Of a stretch of 64,000 nt of DNA, positions 1-9,330 are shown one piece after another. This stretch comes from Cynocephalus volans. Lineage: Eukaryota > Chordata > Mammalia > Dermoptera > Cynocephalidae. The notes under the pieces were generated by a model, which did no database searches, was not told the DNA's origin, and was given only the letters and a program-made list of their open reading frames with translations. A program made the position numbers and the translations under genes. The stretch is taken from the NCBI RefSeq assembly GCF_027409185.1, contig NC_084463.1, forward strand, positions 50,152,907 through 50,216,906. Direction: 5' to 3'. Within the stretch, counting starts at the first letter, position 1. Each line of letters starts with the position of its first letter.

Positions 1-390
1 GACTTACAGCCACTGTAACAACAGGTGATAAATTGTGGGTAAGTGACTAGACAAAGGGAAGCAGAGGAGGTCTGGGCTTCTTGCTGGTAAATTGTGGTAA
101 GGCAAATACATAAGGAAACATAACAGATAAGGGTCATTTAACAAGACAGATTTACACAGATCCACCTCAGTGCTGTCTCTGTCTTTGGTGATAGGATTGT
201 TCTCATGTGGGAGAGGGGGACACCTTCACAAGGAGGAATTTCCATTCTCCTTTTAGGAAGACAGAGGGAAGGCAGAGAGTTCTTCCTGTGTCTGCTTTTT
301 CTCAGCTTCCTCCAGGTCACAATAATCTTAATGTCAAAGTGGCATATTCTAGGGTGACGTATTCCGATCTCCTCCAGAGGTTATTGTTGA
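1..390 (-). repeat. Old ERV LTR fragment, family not named
   Basis: This stretch matches, with clear divergence, segments at 3690-4080 and 18020-18430. The three share a TGGTGATAGGA-like block, a 'gagaggggga' block and an 'AAAGTGGCATATTCTAGGGTG' type block in the same order. The sequence is not coding. I read it as an old LTR of one ERV family lying on the minus strand. The family name would need RepeatMasker. Confidence 0.4.
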
Positions 391-674
391 AGATCAACCA
401 AGACAAACACGAGTTAAAGGTGGCAAAGGCAGATGTCACGTGGGTCTACTGCAATAGGGGAAAGAAGCCACCGTGTAGGACTGAGCTCGATTCTGAATAT
501 AGCAGGGTCCACAGGGGGTTCACAGCCAACGAACACAGTGAGGCGGTAAGTGCATGGGACATTACTGAGAGGAGACATCAAGGGTAGGGGGCTTCTTGCT
601 AAACTCACCAAACAGACTTCTTGTGAAGGACAGAACACAGACTTAAAAATCAAAGGTGAGGGATGAGGATTGGT
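391..674. other. Unassigned intergenic sequence
   Basis: No gene, structured RNA or recognisable repeat was seen here. Short open frames on both strands show no family resemblance. Confidence 0.5.
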
Positions 675-1066
675 ATATTAGTCCATTTTCTGTTGCTTAT
701 AACAGAGTCCCTGAAACTGGGTAATTTATAGAGAAATATAATTTATTTCTTAGATTTCGGGAAGTTGGGAAGTCCACGGTCCAGAGGGCGCCTCTGGTGA
801 GGGCCTTCTTCTGGGTAGGGAGTCTCTGCAGGGTCCTAGATGGTGCAGGAAATCATGTGGTGAGAATGGCCTGAGCAAGAGAGCTGAACTTCTCCTTACA
901 AAGCCATCAGAACCATGCCCATTAAAACATCGGCACGTTACTCGACAAATGGACCAGTCCATTCAGAGGGCACTGTCCTCATTGCCCCTTAAAAGCCCCA
1001 CCTTTTACCACCACATTGGGGGTTAAGTTCCAACTTGAGCTTGGGGGGACATTCAAACCACAGCAC
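675..1066 (-). repeat. MaLR-type LTR (MLT1/MST-like), minus strand
   Basis: The stretch opens with the reverse complement of the MaLR 3' end (TATTAGTCCATTTTCTGTTG) and a 'CTGAAACTGGGTAATTTATA' block. It then has the 'GGGAAGTCCACGG' block and ends in GGGGGGACATTCAAACCACAGCA, the reverse complement of the MaLR 5' end. This is a non-coding, ancient solo LTR of the non-autonomous ERVL-MaLR class. Confidence 0.8.
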
Positions 1067-1494
1067 CCTGATGAGATGTCAAGGGTGGGGGGCTCTCTCT
1101 AAACTGACCTAGCGGGACTTTTTGCTAAGACTGTGCTAGGCTGGATGAAGACAGGGTCCAAGGCTGAGGCCTCATGGAAAAGAGGGCCCAGAGGCACCTG
1201 ACTGAAATTTGGTCAAGGGGTAAGTCTGTGTCATTATTAAAGCTTTGATTTGCTCTAAGACTTATGGAATGCCACAAGTTGTTGCCCCCTCACCATCTGG
1301 TTTGTGGGAGCTGAGGGGTGTTTGCACATTTTATAGTGACATTGGCTGGGAGAACAGTCGGCATTCCTGTAAACCTTAAAGACAGTATTGTATGGAATAA
1401 AATATAGGGAACACTGAAGGGCATTTGATATCAGTTTTTGATATCAGATCCATAGTGCTGTGTGGTGCTGGTGTGGGAAGGTACCTGCTATGGG
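1067..1494. other. Unassigned intergenic sequence between two MaLR LTRs
   Basis: No coding signal was recognised. It separates a minus-strand and a plus-strand MaLR LTR. Confidence 0.45.
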
Positions 1495-1898
1495 TCAAAT
1501 GTGTTCCCCCAAAGTTCGTGTGCTGGAAACTTGACCCCCACTTTAACAGTATTAAGAGGGTGGGAAATCCTATTATGGTACTTGAAAGGTGGGGCCTTTG
1601 AGAGGTGATTGGATCATGAGGACTACACCCTCAAGAATGGATTCATCCATTCATGGAGTAATGGGTTACCATGGGTGTAGACTGATGGCTTTCTAAGAAG
1701 GGGGCTGTTCTTACCTGTGACACCCTACATCACCAGAGGACCCTGTGGAGAGTCCCCACCAAGAAGGCCGTCACCACATGCACCTCCTGGACTGTGGACT
1801 TCCCAGCCTCCAAAACTGTAAGAAATAAATTCCGTTTCTTTATAAATGATCTAGTATCAGGTATTCCATTATAAGCTACAGAAAACAGACTAATACAG
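1495..1898 (+). repeat. MaLR-type LTR, plus strand
   Basis: It begins with the MaLR-like 'GTGTTCCCCCAAAGTTCGTG' block, contains 'GAGAGGTGATTGGATCATGAG', and ends with 'AACTGTAAGAAATAAATTCC' (polyadenylation signal) and 'CAGACTAATACAG'. It is non-coding. Confidence 0.8.
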
Positions 1899-3534
1899 GA
1901 CTCTGGCATTACAGGGCCTGCCCAACTTGTTCTGTCACTGCTAGAGTGAGCAGGACTAAAGCCACCTAAAACTAGGGACCTAAAACTACATGCGCTGTAG
2001 GCAAATTTTAAAAGGACAGTTTTCTTCTTGGCGTGTATTTCTGAGTTCCTTCATTTACCATGGTTATTTGATATTTTAAACCTTGATATGGGGCAAGATG
2101 ACATTATTTACAGAAACGTGAAATTCTTTTCCAGACAGCCTGAAGCTGCAGACTTGCCAGGACGCACACACTATCCAGACCCTGAGATAACCACAAGGAT
2201 GGGAGCAGAAACCAGGCGGAGTCTTGGTGAGACCTTGCACCCGGCTCCTTGAACGGAGCCCCCACAGCTCGTGTCCCCCTCCATCCTGCTTTTCATTTCC
2301 CATGCTCCCTTCCCTCAATCCCCTCTTAAAAAACCCCTCAGTAAATACGAGTCTGGCCTTTCTCCTTCAGGTTTATTGGAGAGATGGTTAGCCTGACATC
2401 TCTCCTCAGGACACTGGTATTTCTGAATAAAAGCTGACTTCCATCTTTACCACCATTTGACTTTTGAGTGGCTTGTTTTTGAAAAGGAGCAGGCAGCCGG
2501 ACCCATGCATGCCTGGTAACAACATGACCCTGGTGATTGGCACCCACCTCCTAGTGAGTGCGATGCATGCCCACCTTCCCAGGAATCTGGTGGAAATTAT
2601 ATTATGTCTGGTGTCTGCAGCCCAGAATTTTCCAGCCCTTTTGAAGTAACATGGAGCATGTCCTTGACTTCTTCTATCAGATGGAGATCTTCAGATATCT
2701 GGTTCCTACTTTATCAACCCCACACCTTCTCGCAAACCTTGCTCCCTGACCACCAGGTTGTCTCTTCTTTAGCCTTAATATCTTCATGCCTGCCACAATT
2801 TCTTACAGGATCTGGTTTCCAGACTTTTTGCTAACTAATGTGATTATTTTTCTCTGTAGTCAAAATAGAGCCTGTGCTGTATCTGTCAGGGTTTTGTTGC
2901 AGTAACAGACAACCCTGCATCCTGGAGGCTCACCATAGCAAGGTTATTTCTCACACTTACAACATGTACATCACGGGCTTTGTAGGGGAGGGGGAAAATA
3001 TCCTATACACTCTTAGATTCGGTGACTGGGGACTGCAAATTAAACTGACAAAAGACAGATTAACAGGAGAAAAGACATACATGTTTCATCTTTTTAAAAA
3101 AAATTTACATATGATAACTAAAAAATCTGCTGTGACCAGGTCAGCTAAATTATAGTGCCTTGGGGGATCTGGGATAAGTCAGCAATCATGTCCACCTGTC
3201 CTGGAAAACATTATCATAACACCATTTTACTTAGAAGCAGGTATAATGGCACCAGGAAGCCATACAATAACCTAGAATAATCCTCGTGACCTTCATCCTG
3301 GATCCCTGCATGTAGGTTGTAACTTAGTAACAATCCCAAATCTATATGTAATGTACAACAAATAGAAAGGTTGATGAAGAGATGAGGTGGGACTGTCTTC
3401 TCTCACTGTCCTTTGACCCTTCCTCCTTCTTGTGGTTATAAATGCTAAGTTCTGCTGGTTCTCTTTGGAACTCATTTCTCAGGGTGACCTGACTATGCAT
3501 TTCCCTGGTTGCAATTGTCATATTAGCTCAATAA
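1899..3534. other. Unassigned sequence with scattered repeat remnants
   Basis: No gene was recognised. At 3040-3100 a block reading 'GACAGATTAACAGGAGAAAAG' is the reverse complement of a motif near 16530-16560 and recurs at 18030-18060. It is therefore a piece of the same old LTR family, interrupted here. Confidence 0.45.
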
Positions 3535-3645
3535 ATTTTTTTTTTTTTTTTTTTTGTGGCTGTTTGCCAGTATGGGGATCTGAACCCTTGACCTTGGTGT
3601 TATCAACAGCCCCCCACCCCCGCAAGTGAGCTAACTGGCCACACT
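3535..3645 (-). repeat. tRNA-Ile-like SINE, minus strand
   Basis: A T-run (the reversed A-tail) is followed by 'GGGGATCTGAACCCTTGACC', 'TTGGTGTTATCAACAG' and 'GTGAGCTAACTGGCCA'. The reverse complement has the tRNA-like B box (GGTTCAGATCC) and a 'GGCCAGTTAGCTCAC' head. It is a dispersed SINE, not a tRNA gene. Confidence 0.75.
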
Positions 3646-3689
3646 GGCTTAATAAATGCTATGCTTTTAATGTTTGGCCTCAGTTTCTT

Positions 3690-4080
3690 TTAGGTCAACA
3701 CATATATGGGAGCTTCACATAAGAGAACTGAAAACCTAAAGAGGCAGTTAGACCCAGGGGCTTCTATACCATTTTCACAAAGAGCAATAAATTGTGGAGA
3801 AGTGACTAGGGAATGTATGGGGGAAACTCGTGGTAGACAGACTCACCTCTGGTGATGAATCGATCTCCTCTTCCTGGTACAGGAGAGGGGGCATCTGTAC
3901 AAATGGAAATTTCCTTTACAAAATTTAAATTTATACCCTGATTTTAGGCAGAAAGGGGGAGGGCAGGAAACTCCTTATGTGTTTGCTGTTTCTCAGTGGC
4001 CCTCACTCAAAATAATCAATATATGAAAGTGGCATATTTTAGGGTGGCATGTCCTGATCCATTCAGCCTCCTGGGGGTTT
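3690..4080 (-). repeat. Old ERV LTR fragment, same family as 1-390
   Basis: It shares block order with 1-390 ('ATAAATTGTGGAGAAGTGAC', 'CTCTGGTGATGAATCG', 'GAGAGGGGGCATC', 'GGCATATTTTAGGGTGGCAT'). It is non-coding. Confidence 0.45.
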
Positions 4081-4184
4081 CATGTGACACATGATCACTC
4101 AGGAGGCCAGTTCATGGCCTCCACCATCTGGAATGCTTCAGTGATAGGGTTTGGGACACACTATCCCAAATACACATCTTTGGC

Positions 4185-4680
4185 ATAAGGATTATTTTAA
4201 GCTGATTATTTGAGGAAATAGCCAACACAGAAGAAACCCTAAAAAGAGAGTAGAAGTTACCCTTTTGTAAGGGAAATTTACATGTATAATGAAAGTCTCC
4301 ATCTGTAAGAATGGCTCTCTCTTAGCACCAGGAAGAAGGTGACTAACTCACTAGAGACTCTTAGTGAAAACAGCACTGACTGAGCTCTGCATAATGTTCC
4401 TTACCTGTGTTTAAGGTGCTTTTCCTGGCCACCTATCCAGAACTAGTCTCCCCTTTCTTGGTTCAGAGAAAGATGGTTATGTAAGTCTGAAGTCAGAGCC
4501 ACTTCTTGGAGATTTACTCTTGGAGATTTTCCTGAGCATCTCCCATGTGTACAAAGAGGTATGTGTGTTATTAAACTTCTGTTTTGCTCTTGTTAGTCTG
4601 TCTTGTGCCACAGGTAGGCATAGCTGAGAATTATGAAGGGTCTGGAGAAAATTATTTTTCCTCCACTTGATATAAACATA
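4185..4680 (+). repeat. Old ERV LTR, plus strand, family not named
   Basis: It shares its start ('GGATTATTTTAAGCTGA') and its end ('CTTCTGTTTTGCTCTTGTTAG', then 'ATTATTTTTCC') with copies at 16185-16625 and 26885-27420. The three similar starts and ends define a single repeat family. It stands head-to-tail inverted relative to the fragment at 3690-4080. Confidence 0.5.
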
Positions 4681-5404
4681 TTTTTTTCTTTTTTTAAATT
4701 TCCTTTTCTTTTCTTTTTTAAATTTTAAAATCATCCTTATTTTTTACTTTTTTATTTCTTGTGGTTTTTTTCCTTTTTTCCCTATTTATTTATTCGACCC
4801 TCCATGTACTGGTGCCTTTTGAACCTGAGCAATAGGGCTCTGTGGTGATATTTAATGGCATCTGCTCGATCTTGCTATGAACCTAAAACTGCTCTTAAAA
4901 AATAAAGTCTGTAAATTTTTTTTTCTGGTTTGGGAGCCCCACAGACAGTGCATCAGGGAAGGGGAGCCCACAGCAGGGCCTTCCTGGAGGGTCCTGTTGG
5001 GGCTGAGGGTGAGGCTGGTGTGTGGTGAGGGTATGGAACTTTCATAGCTAGAACTGTCCATTGACTGGAGCACAGCAGGAAGCTTCTAGAAAGAATCCTG
5101 GAACCCTCCTGTTGGCCTCACCCTCTGACCCTTCTTAAGGGACAGCTCATGGTGACCAGCCAGTCCCCACCATCCCAACCCCAGCCACAGGCTTCCCACT
5201 GGGCATGAGCCGCTCCACTCCCCATGGCCATCCTGTGGTCTTTGCATGAGATGCAGGTGGACACCTGCCCTGAGCTGGGCCACAAGCCCTTGGGCCTGAT
5301 AGATAATGTCAGTGCCCAGATCAGAGGGTGGTCACAGAACATCATAATCTAATGAACACACTTGTCTGGTGACTGGCACAAGGTGGGTCCCTGTGTTCAC
5401 TATC
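4681..5404. other. T-rich tract and unassigned sequence
   Basis: 4680-4790 is T-rich low-complexity DNA. 4920-5390 is non-repetitive by eye and carries only short open frames of no recognised family. Confidence 0.45.
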
Positions 5405-5790
5405 TGTGGTGGGCTGAATTTTGTCCCCTCCAAATTCATATGTTGAAGTCCTAACACCCAGGACCTCAGAATGTGGCTGTATTTGGAGAAAGGGCCTTTA
5501 AAGAGGTGATTAAGATAAAAGGAGGTCATATGGGTGGGTATTAATCCCATAGGACTGACGTCCTATAAGGAGATTAGGACATAGACAAGCACAGAGGAAT
5601 CACCATGTGAGGACACAGGGAGAAGACACTGTCTACAAGCCAAGCAGAGAGGTCTTAGGAGACACCAACCCTGCCTACACTTGGATCTCAGACTTCCAGA
5701 TTCCAGGACTGAGAGACAATGAGTTTCTGTTGTTTAAGCCATCCAGTCTGCAGTATTTTCTTATGGCCACATGAGCAAATGAATGTACGG
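5405..5790 (+). repeat. MLT1-type LTR, plus strand
   Basis: It shows the canonical MLT1 order: 'GGTGGGCTGAATTTTGTCCCC', 'CATATGTTGAAGTCCTAACA', 'GTGGCTGTATTTGGAGA', then 'TTTCTGTTGTTTAAGCCATC' at the 3' end. It is non-coding. Confidence 0.85.
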
Positions 5791-6576
5791 TCATTACAAT
5801 TAAAATCAGCATGTAGTATTTCTTTTCCTCCCAGGTTTTGGATTTCAGGAGCAAAGAGCATTTCTTGACTGTTGCTCTGGCGGATGAAGCTGGGAAGGGT
5901 GAGAAGGCTACAGAACTGTTGTTTGTGGTGTTTATCGTGTGTGGAGAAAGCCAGATGAATACAGTGGGGGCTGAAAAGAACAGAGGTGGGAGACAAAAAG
6001 ACGGATTAGTCTGGCACTGGGGCCACAATCTTATTGGAACCTGGGGCCCCTGCTTTGTGAGATGTCCTAGTAATAAACATGCCATATGCTTGAAACCAGA
6101 TTGAATTGTCATTTCTGTTGCTTGTAACCAAGAGTTCTAAGAAACAGAACACAACCTTTAATGTAATAGACAGTGGCTGGATCAGTTTATTCTAATAACT
6201 GCAGAAGATAAAGGACTTTAAATGAATGCATTCTAATTCTAGCACACATGGTGAGTCCCAGTGGCCAGTGCCCAGGGTTGTCCCATCAGAGGAAGGGCAG
6301 CAGCTGTGCTAGGGGTCCACTCTGACCTCAGGTACATCTGTGCCTATTGCGCAAATATAACAAAAAACAAAATCTCTCCCCAACCCAGAAAACCCCTCCA
6401 CAGAGGGAGAAGAGAAAGAAAACCATTTTCTTTTTGAGTAAGCATTAAACCAGAACATCATGCGCATCACAGGCAACTCACTAAGAGACTGAAAAGATGA
6501 ACAGCAACCTCACCCTTTCATCAAGTTGAGTGGATACCACCCATTCAGTACTTCAGGGAGGTTTTGCAATTCAGAG
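5791..6576. other. Pre-integration flank left of the provirus
   Basis: This is single-copy-looking DNA with short open frames on both strands (around 5840-6100) that resemble nothing known. It ends in the CCAG that the provirus duplicated. Confidence 0.5.
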
Positions 6577-6580
6577 CCAG
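6577..6580 (+). other. Target-site duplication (left), CCAG
   Basis: CCAG directly precedes the 5' LTR and recurs immediately after the 3' LTR at 15326-15329. Four-base duplications are typical of gammaretroviral integrase. Confidence 0.93.
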
Positions 6581-6791
6581 TGAAGAAAGAACTTTTTAAG
6601 CTAGCCGTAGTAACGCCATTTTGCAAGGCACAAAACATTACCCTGGTTAAAAGTCCCTAGCATAGGAAAAGTACAGCCTGAGGTTGAGACCAGATAACGA
6701 ACAGGATATCTGTGGTTATGCACCTGGGCCCCGGCCCGAGGCAAAGGGCGGATAGTTCCCAGAAATAGACAAGTCAGTTAAAGTTTCAAGA

Positions 6792-6945
6792 GTGCCCCTC
6801 AGCTGTTTCAAGGACTCCCAACAGTTTCCAGGGTGCCCCTCAGCTGTTTCAAGGACTCCCAACAGTTTCCAGGGTGCCCCTCAGCTGTTTCAAGGACTCC
6901 CACCAGTTTCCAGGGTGCCCCTCAGCTGTTTCAAGGACTCCCACA
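6792..6945 (+). repeat. U3 enhancer array, four 41-bp units
   Basis: Units begin GTGCCCCTCAGCTGTTTCAA at 6792, 6833, 6874 and 6915, exactly 41 bp apart. The last is cut short near 6945. Units 1 and 2 are the same; the third differs by one base (CCAACAG to CCACCAG). The CAGCTG E-box is repeated four times. Direct repeats of U3 enhancers are common in exogenous and recently active gammaretroviruses. The same array recurs in the 3' LTR at 14873-15026. Confidence 0.93.
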
Positions 6946-6967
6946 TAACCGAAGCTCACCCCAGGCC

Positions 6968-7063
6968 TTATTTGAACTGACCAATTAAACTCGCTTCTCG
7001 CTTCTGTACCCGCGCTTATTTGAACTGACCAATTAAACTCGCTTCTCGCTTCTGTACCCGCGC
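6968..7063 (+). repeat. U3 promoter-proximal duplication, two 48-bp units
   Basis: Two perfect 48-bp copies, 6968-7015 and 7016-7063, each contain GACCAATTAAAC (a CCAAT box) and end GTACCCGCGC. They lie just upstream of the TATA box, so the CCAAT box is doubled. The duplication also occurs in the 3' LTR. Confidence 0.93.
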
Positions 7064-7070
7064 TTTTTGC

Positions 7071-7077
7071 TATAAAA
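7071..7077 (+). promoter_or_regulatory. Proviral TATA box
   Basis: TATAAAA sits about 30 bp upstream of the inferred R start (GCGCCAGTC at 7101), with CCAAT boxes in the duplicated units just before it. Confidence 0.9.
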
Positions 7078-7147
7078 AGGACCCAGGAGCTTCACTCGGC
7101 GCGCCAGTCTTCCAAAAGACTGTGTCGCCCGGGTACCCGTGTGTTCA

Positions 7148-7153
7148 AATAAA
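7148..7153 (+). terminator. LTR polyadenylation signal
   Basis: AATAAA within CAAATAAACCTCTTGCTGTTTGCA, the standard gammaretroviral R-region context. The likely cleavage site is the CA at about 7169. The copy in the 3' LTR (about 15229-15234) is the one that would end viral transcripts. Confidence 0.88.
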
Positions 7154-7246
7154 CCTCTTGCTGTTTGCATCCGTCTTCGTGGTCTCGCTGTTCCTTGGGA
7201 GGGTCTCCCTGAACTGACTGACTACCCACTTTGGGAGTCTTTCATT

Positions 7247-7264
7247 TGGGGGCTCGTCCGGGAT
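7247..7264 (+). other. Primer binding site for tRNA-Pro
   Basis: The 18 bases TGGGGGCTCGTCCGGGAT follow the 5' LTR after two T residues. This is the established complement of the tRNA-Pro 3' end used by MLV, GALV and KoRV to start minus-strand DNA synthesis. Confidence 0.95.
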
Positions 7265-7526
7265 CGGAGACCCCCACCCAGGGACCACCGACCCACCAAC
7301 GGGAGGTAAGCTGGCCAGCAGTCGTTCTGTGTCTCGTTTCTGTGTCTCGTTTCTGTGTCTAATCCTGTGACTCTGACTGTCTTTCTGAGTGCGCGCATTT
7401 TGGTTTCAGTTTGTTCCGGGTTAGTCGCTCTGGGAGCGAAGTGCGGGTAGCGAACAGACGTGTTCGGGGGCTCGCCACCCGGCAATCCTGGGAGACGTCC
7501 CAGGATCAGGGGAGGACCAGGGACGC
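7265..7526 (+). promoter_or_regulatory. Retroviral leader with splice donor
   Basis: This is the untranslated leader between the primer site and the gag extension. A splice donor consensus GGAG/GTAAGC lies at 7305/7306 and would give the spliced env mRNA. At 7325-7355 a 13-bp unit (TTCTGTGTCTCGT) is repeated two to three times. The packaging signal is expected downstream of the donor by analogy with MLV, but I cannot fold it here. Confidence 0.75.
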
Positions 7527-9275
7527 CTGGTGGACCCCTTGGCAGAGGATTATTGTGTTTTGGTCTCACCGCGTCTCGGGAGGCGCGCTCTGCCATCGGA
7601 CTCTTTCTTCTATTTCTACGGCACTCGGTCTCGTCGCCGTTTCTGGTTTCTTTTTGTCTTAGTTGTGATAGGTCTTTGCGTCGTCGTTCCCCTATTGGAA
7701 ATTTTCGAGATGGGGCAAGGTGCCCTTACGCCTCTCTCCCTTACTCTAGATCATTGGAAAGATGTCAAAGCCAGGGCTCACAATCTGTCCATGGAGATCA
7801 AAAAAGGAAAATGGCAGACTTTCTGTTCGTCTGAGTGGCCCACATTCGGCGTAGGTTGGCCGCCAGAGGGAACCTTTGACCTTTCTGTCATTTTTGCAGT
7901 TAAAAAGATTGTTTTTCAGGAGACCGGAGGACACCCGGACCAGGTTGCCTATGTCGTGGTATGGCAAGACCTCGCCCAGAATCCCCCTCCCTGGGTGCCA
8001 CCCTCCAGCAAAGTCGCTGTTGTTTCGGGATCAGAAAATACTCAAAGGCCACCTACAAGGAAGCCTTCCGCCCCTCCCCAACCCCCCGTCCTCCCGACAC
8101 CAGATGACCTATTTTCTCTCTCTGAACCCCCACCTTACCCGGCGGCTCCGCTGCCCCCTCTGGCCCCTCAGGGAAACAGATCGGCACCAGGCCGAGCGCC
8201 CGGTGATCCTAGCCCTGAGGGACCGGCTGCGGGGACTAGGAGCCGCCAACCTCGCAGTCCGAGAGACGGCTCCGGTCCTGACTCCACCGTAGCTTTGCCC
8301 CTCCGAGCCATAGGGCCCCCAGCTGAGCCAAATGGCTTGGTCCCTTTGCAGTATTGGCCTTTTTCCTCAGCAGATCTTTACAATTGGAAGTCTAACCATC
8401 CTTCTTTTTCTGAAAAACCAGCAGGTCTCACGGGACTTCTTGAGTCCCTTATGTTCTCTCACCAGCCCACTTGGGACGATTGCCAACAGCTACTCCAGAT
8501 CCTCTTCACCACTGAAGAGCGAGAAAGGATTCTTCTGGAGGCCCGCAAGAACGTTCTCGGGGATAACGGGGCCCCTACACAACTCGAGAACCTCATTAAT
8601 GAGGCTTTCCCCCTCAATCGACCTCAATGGGATTACAACACGGCCGAAGGTAGGGAGCGTCTTCTGGTCTACCGCCGGACTCTAGTGGCAGGTCTCAAAG
8701 GGGCAGCCCGGCGCCCCACCAATTTGGCCAAGGTAAGAGAGGTCTTGCAGGGACCGGCAGAACCCCCTTCGGTTTTCTTAGAACGCCTAATGGAGGCCTA
8801 TAGAAGGTACACTCCGTTTGAACCCTCTTCTGAGGGGCAGCAGGCTGCGGTCACAATGGCCTTCATCGGCCAGTCAGCCCCAGACATTAAAAAAAGGTTA
8901 CAAAGACTAGAGGGGCTCCAAGACCTTTCCTTACAAGACTTAGTAAAGGAGGCAGAAAAGGTGTACCACAAGAGAGAAACAGAAGAAGAAAGACAGGAAA
9001 GAGAAAAAAAAGAGACAGAAGAGAGAGAGAGGCGGCGTGATAAACGCCAAGAAAAAAATTTAACTAGGATTTTGGCCGCAGTGGTAGGTGAAAGAGGGTC
9101 TAGAGATAGGCAGACAGGGAACCTGAGCAACCGGGCAAAGAAAACACCTAGGGATGGAAGACCCCCTCTAGACAAAGACCAATGCGCGTACTGTAAAGAG
9201 AAGGGTCACTGGGCAAGAGAATGTCCCCGGAAAAAGAACATCAGAGAAGCCAAGGTTCTATCCCTAGATGACTAG
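7527..9275 (+). CDS. Probable glycoGag (N-terminally extended Gag)
   Basis: The gag frame stays open upstream of the gag ATG. A CTG at 7527-7529 in frame, followed by G, is the likely non-AUG start, as in MLV. The 61 extra codons from the CTG include Arg-rich residues, then a strongly hydrophobic run ([16 protein letters not shown]) shortly before the gag Met. That run suits a signal-anchor putting the protein into the ER membrane as a type II protein. GlycoGag in MLV aids particle release and counters host restriction. The role here is inferred from position and topology only. The CTG start is not proven; an in-frame GTG follows directly. Confidence 0.55.
   Translation: MVDPLAEDYCVLVSPRLGRRALPSDSFFYFYGTRSRRRFWFLFVLVVIGLCVVVPLLEIFEMGQGALTPLSLTLDHWKDVKARAHNLSMEIKKGKWQTFCSSEWPTFGVGWPPEGTFDLSVIFAVKKIVFQETGGHPDQVAYVVVWQDLAQNPPPWVPPSSKVAVVSGSENTQRPPTRKPSAPPQPPVLPTPDDLFSLSEPPPYPAAPLPPLAPQGNRSAPGRAPGDPSPEGPAAGTRSRQPRSPRDGSGPDSTVALPLRAIGPPAEPNGLVPLQYWPFSSADLYNWKSNHPSFSEKPAGLTGLLESLMFSHQPTWDDCQQLLQILFTTEERERILLEARKNVLGDNGAPTQLENLINEAFPLNRPQWDYNTAEGRERLLVYRRTLVAGLKGAARRPTNLAKVREVLQGPAEPPSVFLERLMEAYRRYTPFEPSSEGQQAAVTMAFIGQSAPDIKKRLQRLEGLQDLSLQDLVKEAEKVYHKRETEEERQEREKKETEERERRRDKRQEKNLTRILAAVVGERGSRDRQTGNLSNRAKKTPRDGRPPLDKDQCAYCKEKGHWARECPRKKNIREAKVLSLDD
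7710..9275 (+). CDS. gag: Gag polyprotein
   Basis: An intact 521-residue Gag ending in TAG at 9273. Matrix: begins MGQG with Gly2 available for myristoylation. p12-like region: carries PSAP (119-122, TSG101-type late domain) and PPPY (140-143, NEDD4-type late domain). Capsid: about 195-460, with the major homology region near 348-367 and a highly charged, coiled-coil-like segment at 420-450. Nucleocapsid: one CCHC zinc knuckle (C492, C495, H500, C505) among basic residues. The ATG at 7710 is chosen because MGQ is the gammaretroviral matrix start. It assembles particles at the plasma membrane and packages the RNA. No lesion is seen. Confidence 0.96.
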   Translation: MGQGALTPLSLTLDHWKDVKARAHNLSMEIKKGKWQTFCSSEWPTFGVGWPPEGTFDLSVIFAVKKIVFQETGGHPDQVAYVVVWQDLAQNPPPWVPPSSKVAVVSGSENTQRPPTRKPSAPPQPPVLPTPDDLFSLSEPPPYPAAPLPPLAPQGNRSAPGRAPGDPSPEGPAAGTRSRQPRSPRDGSGPDSTVALPLRAIGPPAEPNGLVPLQYWPFSSADLYNWKSNHPSFSEKPAGLTGLLESLMFSHQPTWDDCQQLLQILFTTEERERILLEARKNVLGDNGAPTQLENLINEAFPLNRPQWDYNTAEGRERLLVYRRTLVAGLKGAARRPTNLAKVREVLQGPAEPPSVFLERLMEAYRRYTPFEPSSEGQQAAVTMAFIGQSAPDIKKRLQRLEGLQDLSLQDLVKEAEKVYHKRETEEERQEREKKETEERERRRDKRQEKNLTRILAAVVGERGSRDRQTGNLSNRAKKTPRDGRPPLDKDQCAYCKEKGHWARECPRKKNIREAKVLSLDD

Positions 9276-9330
9276 GGGAGTCGGGGTTCGGACCCCCTCC
9301 CCGAACCTAGGGTAACATTGACAGTGGAGG
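9273..9330 (+). promoter_or_regulatory. Amber readthrough site between gag and pol
   Basis: The gag stop TAG is followed by GGG and a GC-rich stretch with complementary GGTTCGG and CCGAACC segments able to pair. pol continues in the same frame. Gammaretroviruses read through this UAG at a few percent, driven by a downstream pseudoknot, to make Gag-Pol. The pairing here is inferred by eye, not folded. Confidence 0.8.

Larger units (their letters stand above)
6581..7244 (+). repeat. Provirus 5' LTR (U3-R-U5)
   Basis: It runs TG to CA, 664 bp, identical by eye to 14662-15325. U3 spans about 6581-7100 and carries two tandem arrays (6792-6945 and 6968-7063), duplicated CCAAT boxes and a TATA box at 7071. 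R is about 7101-7169, starting GCGCCAGTC and ending TTTGCA after an AATAAA signal. U5 is about 7170-7244. The U3/R and R/U5 borders are inferred from TATA spacing and from the typical gammaretroviral GCGCCAGTC start. Confidence 0.95.

Noticed and set aside
6792-6945. Regularly spaced 41-bp repeats resembling a CRISPR array
   Set aside because: They are contiguous tandem units without spacers, inside a retroviral U3 in a mammalian genome.
6792-6980. A 62-residue repetitive open frame in each LTR (also at 14873-15061)
   Set aside because: It is the translation of the 41-bp U3 array and lies upstream of the LTR transcription start. No start context or homology; fortuitous.
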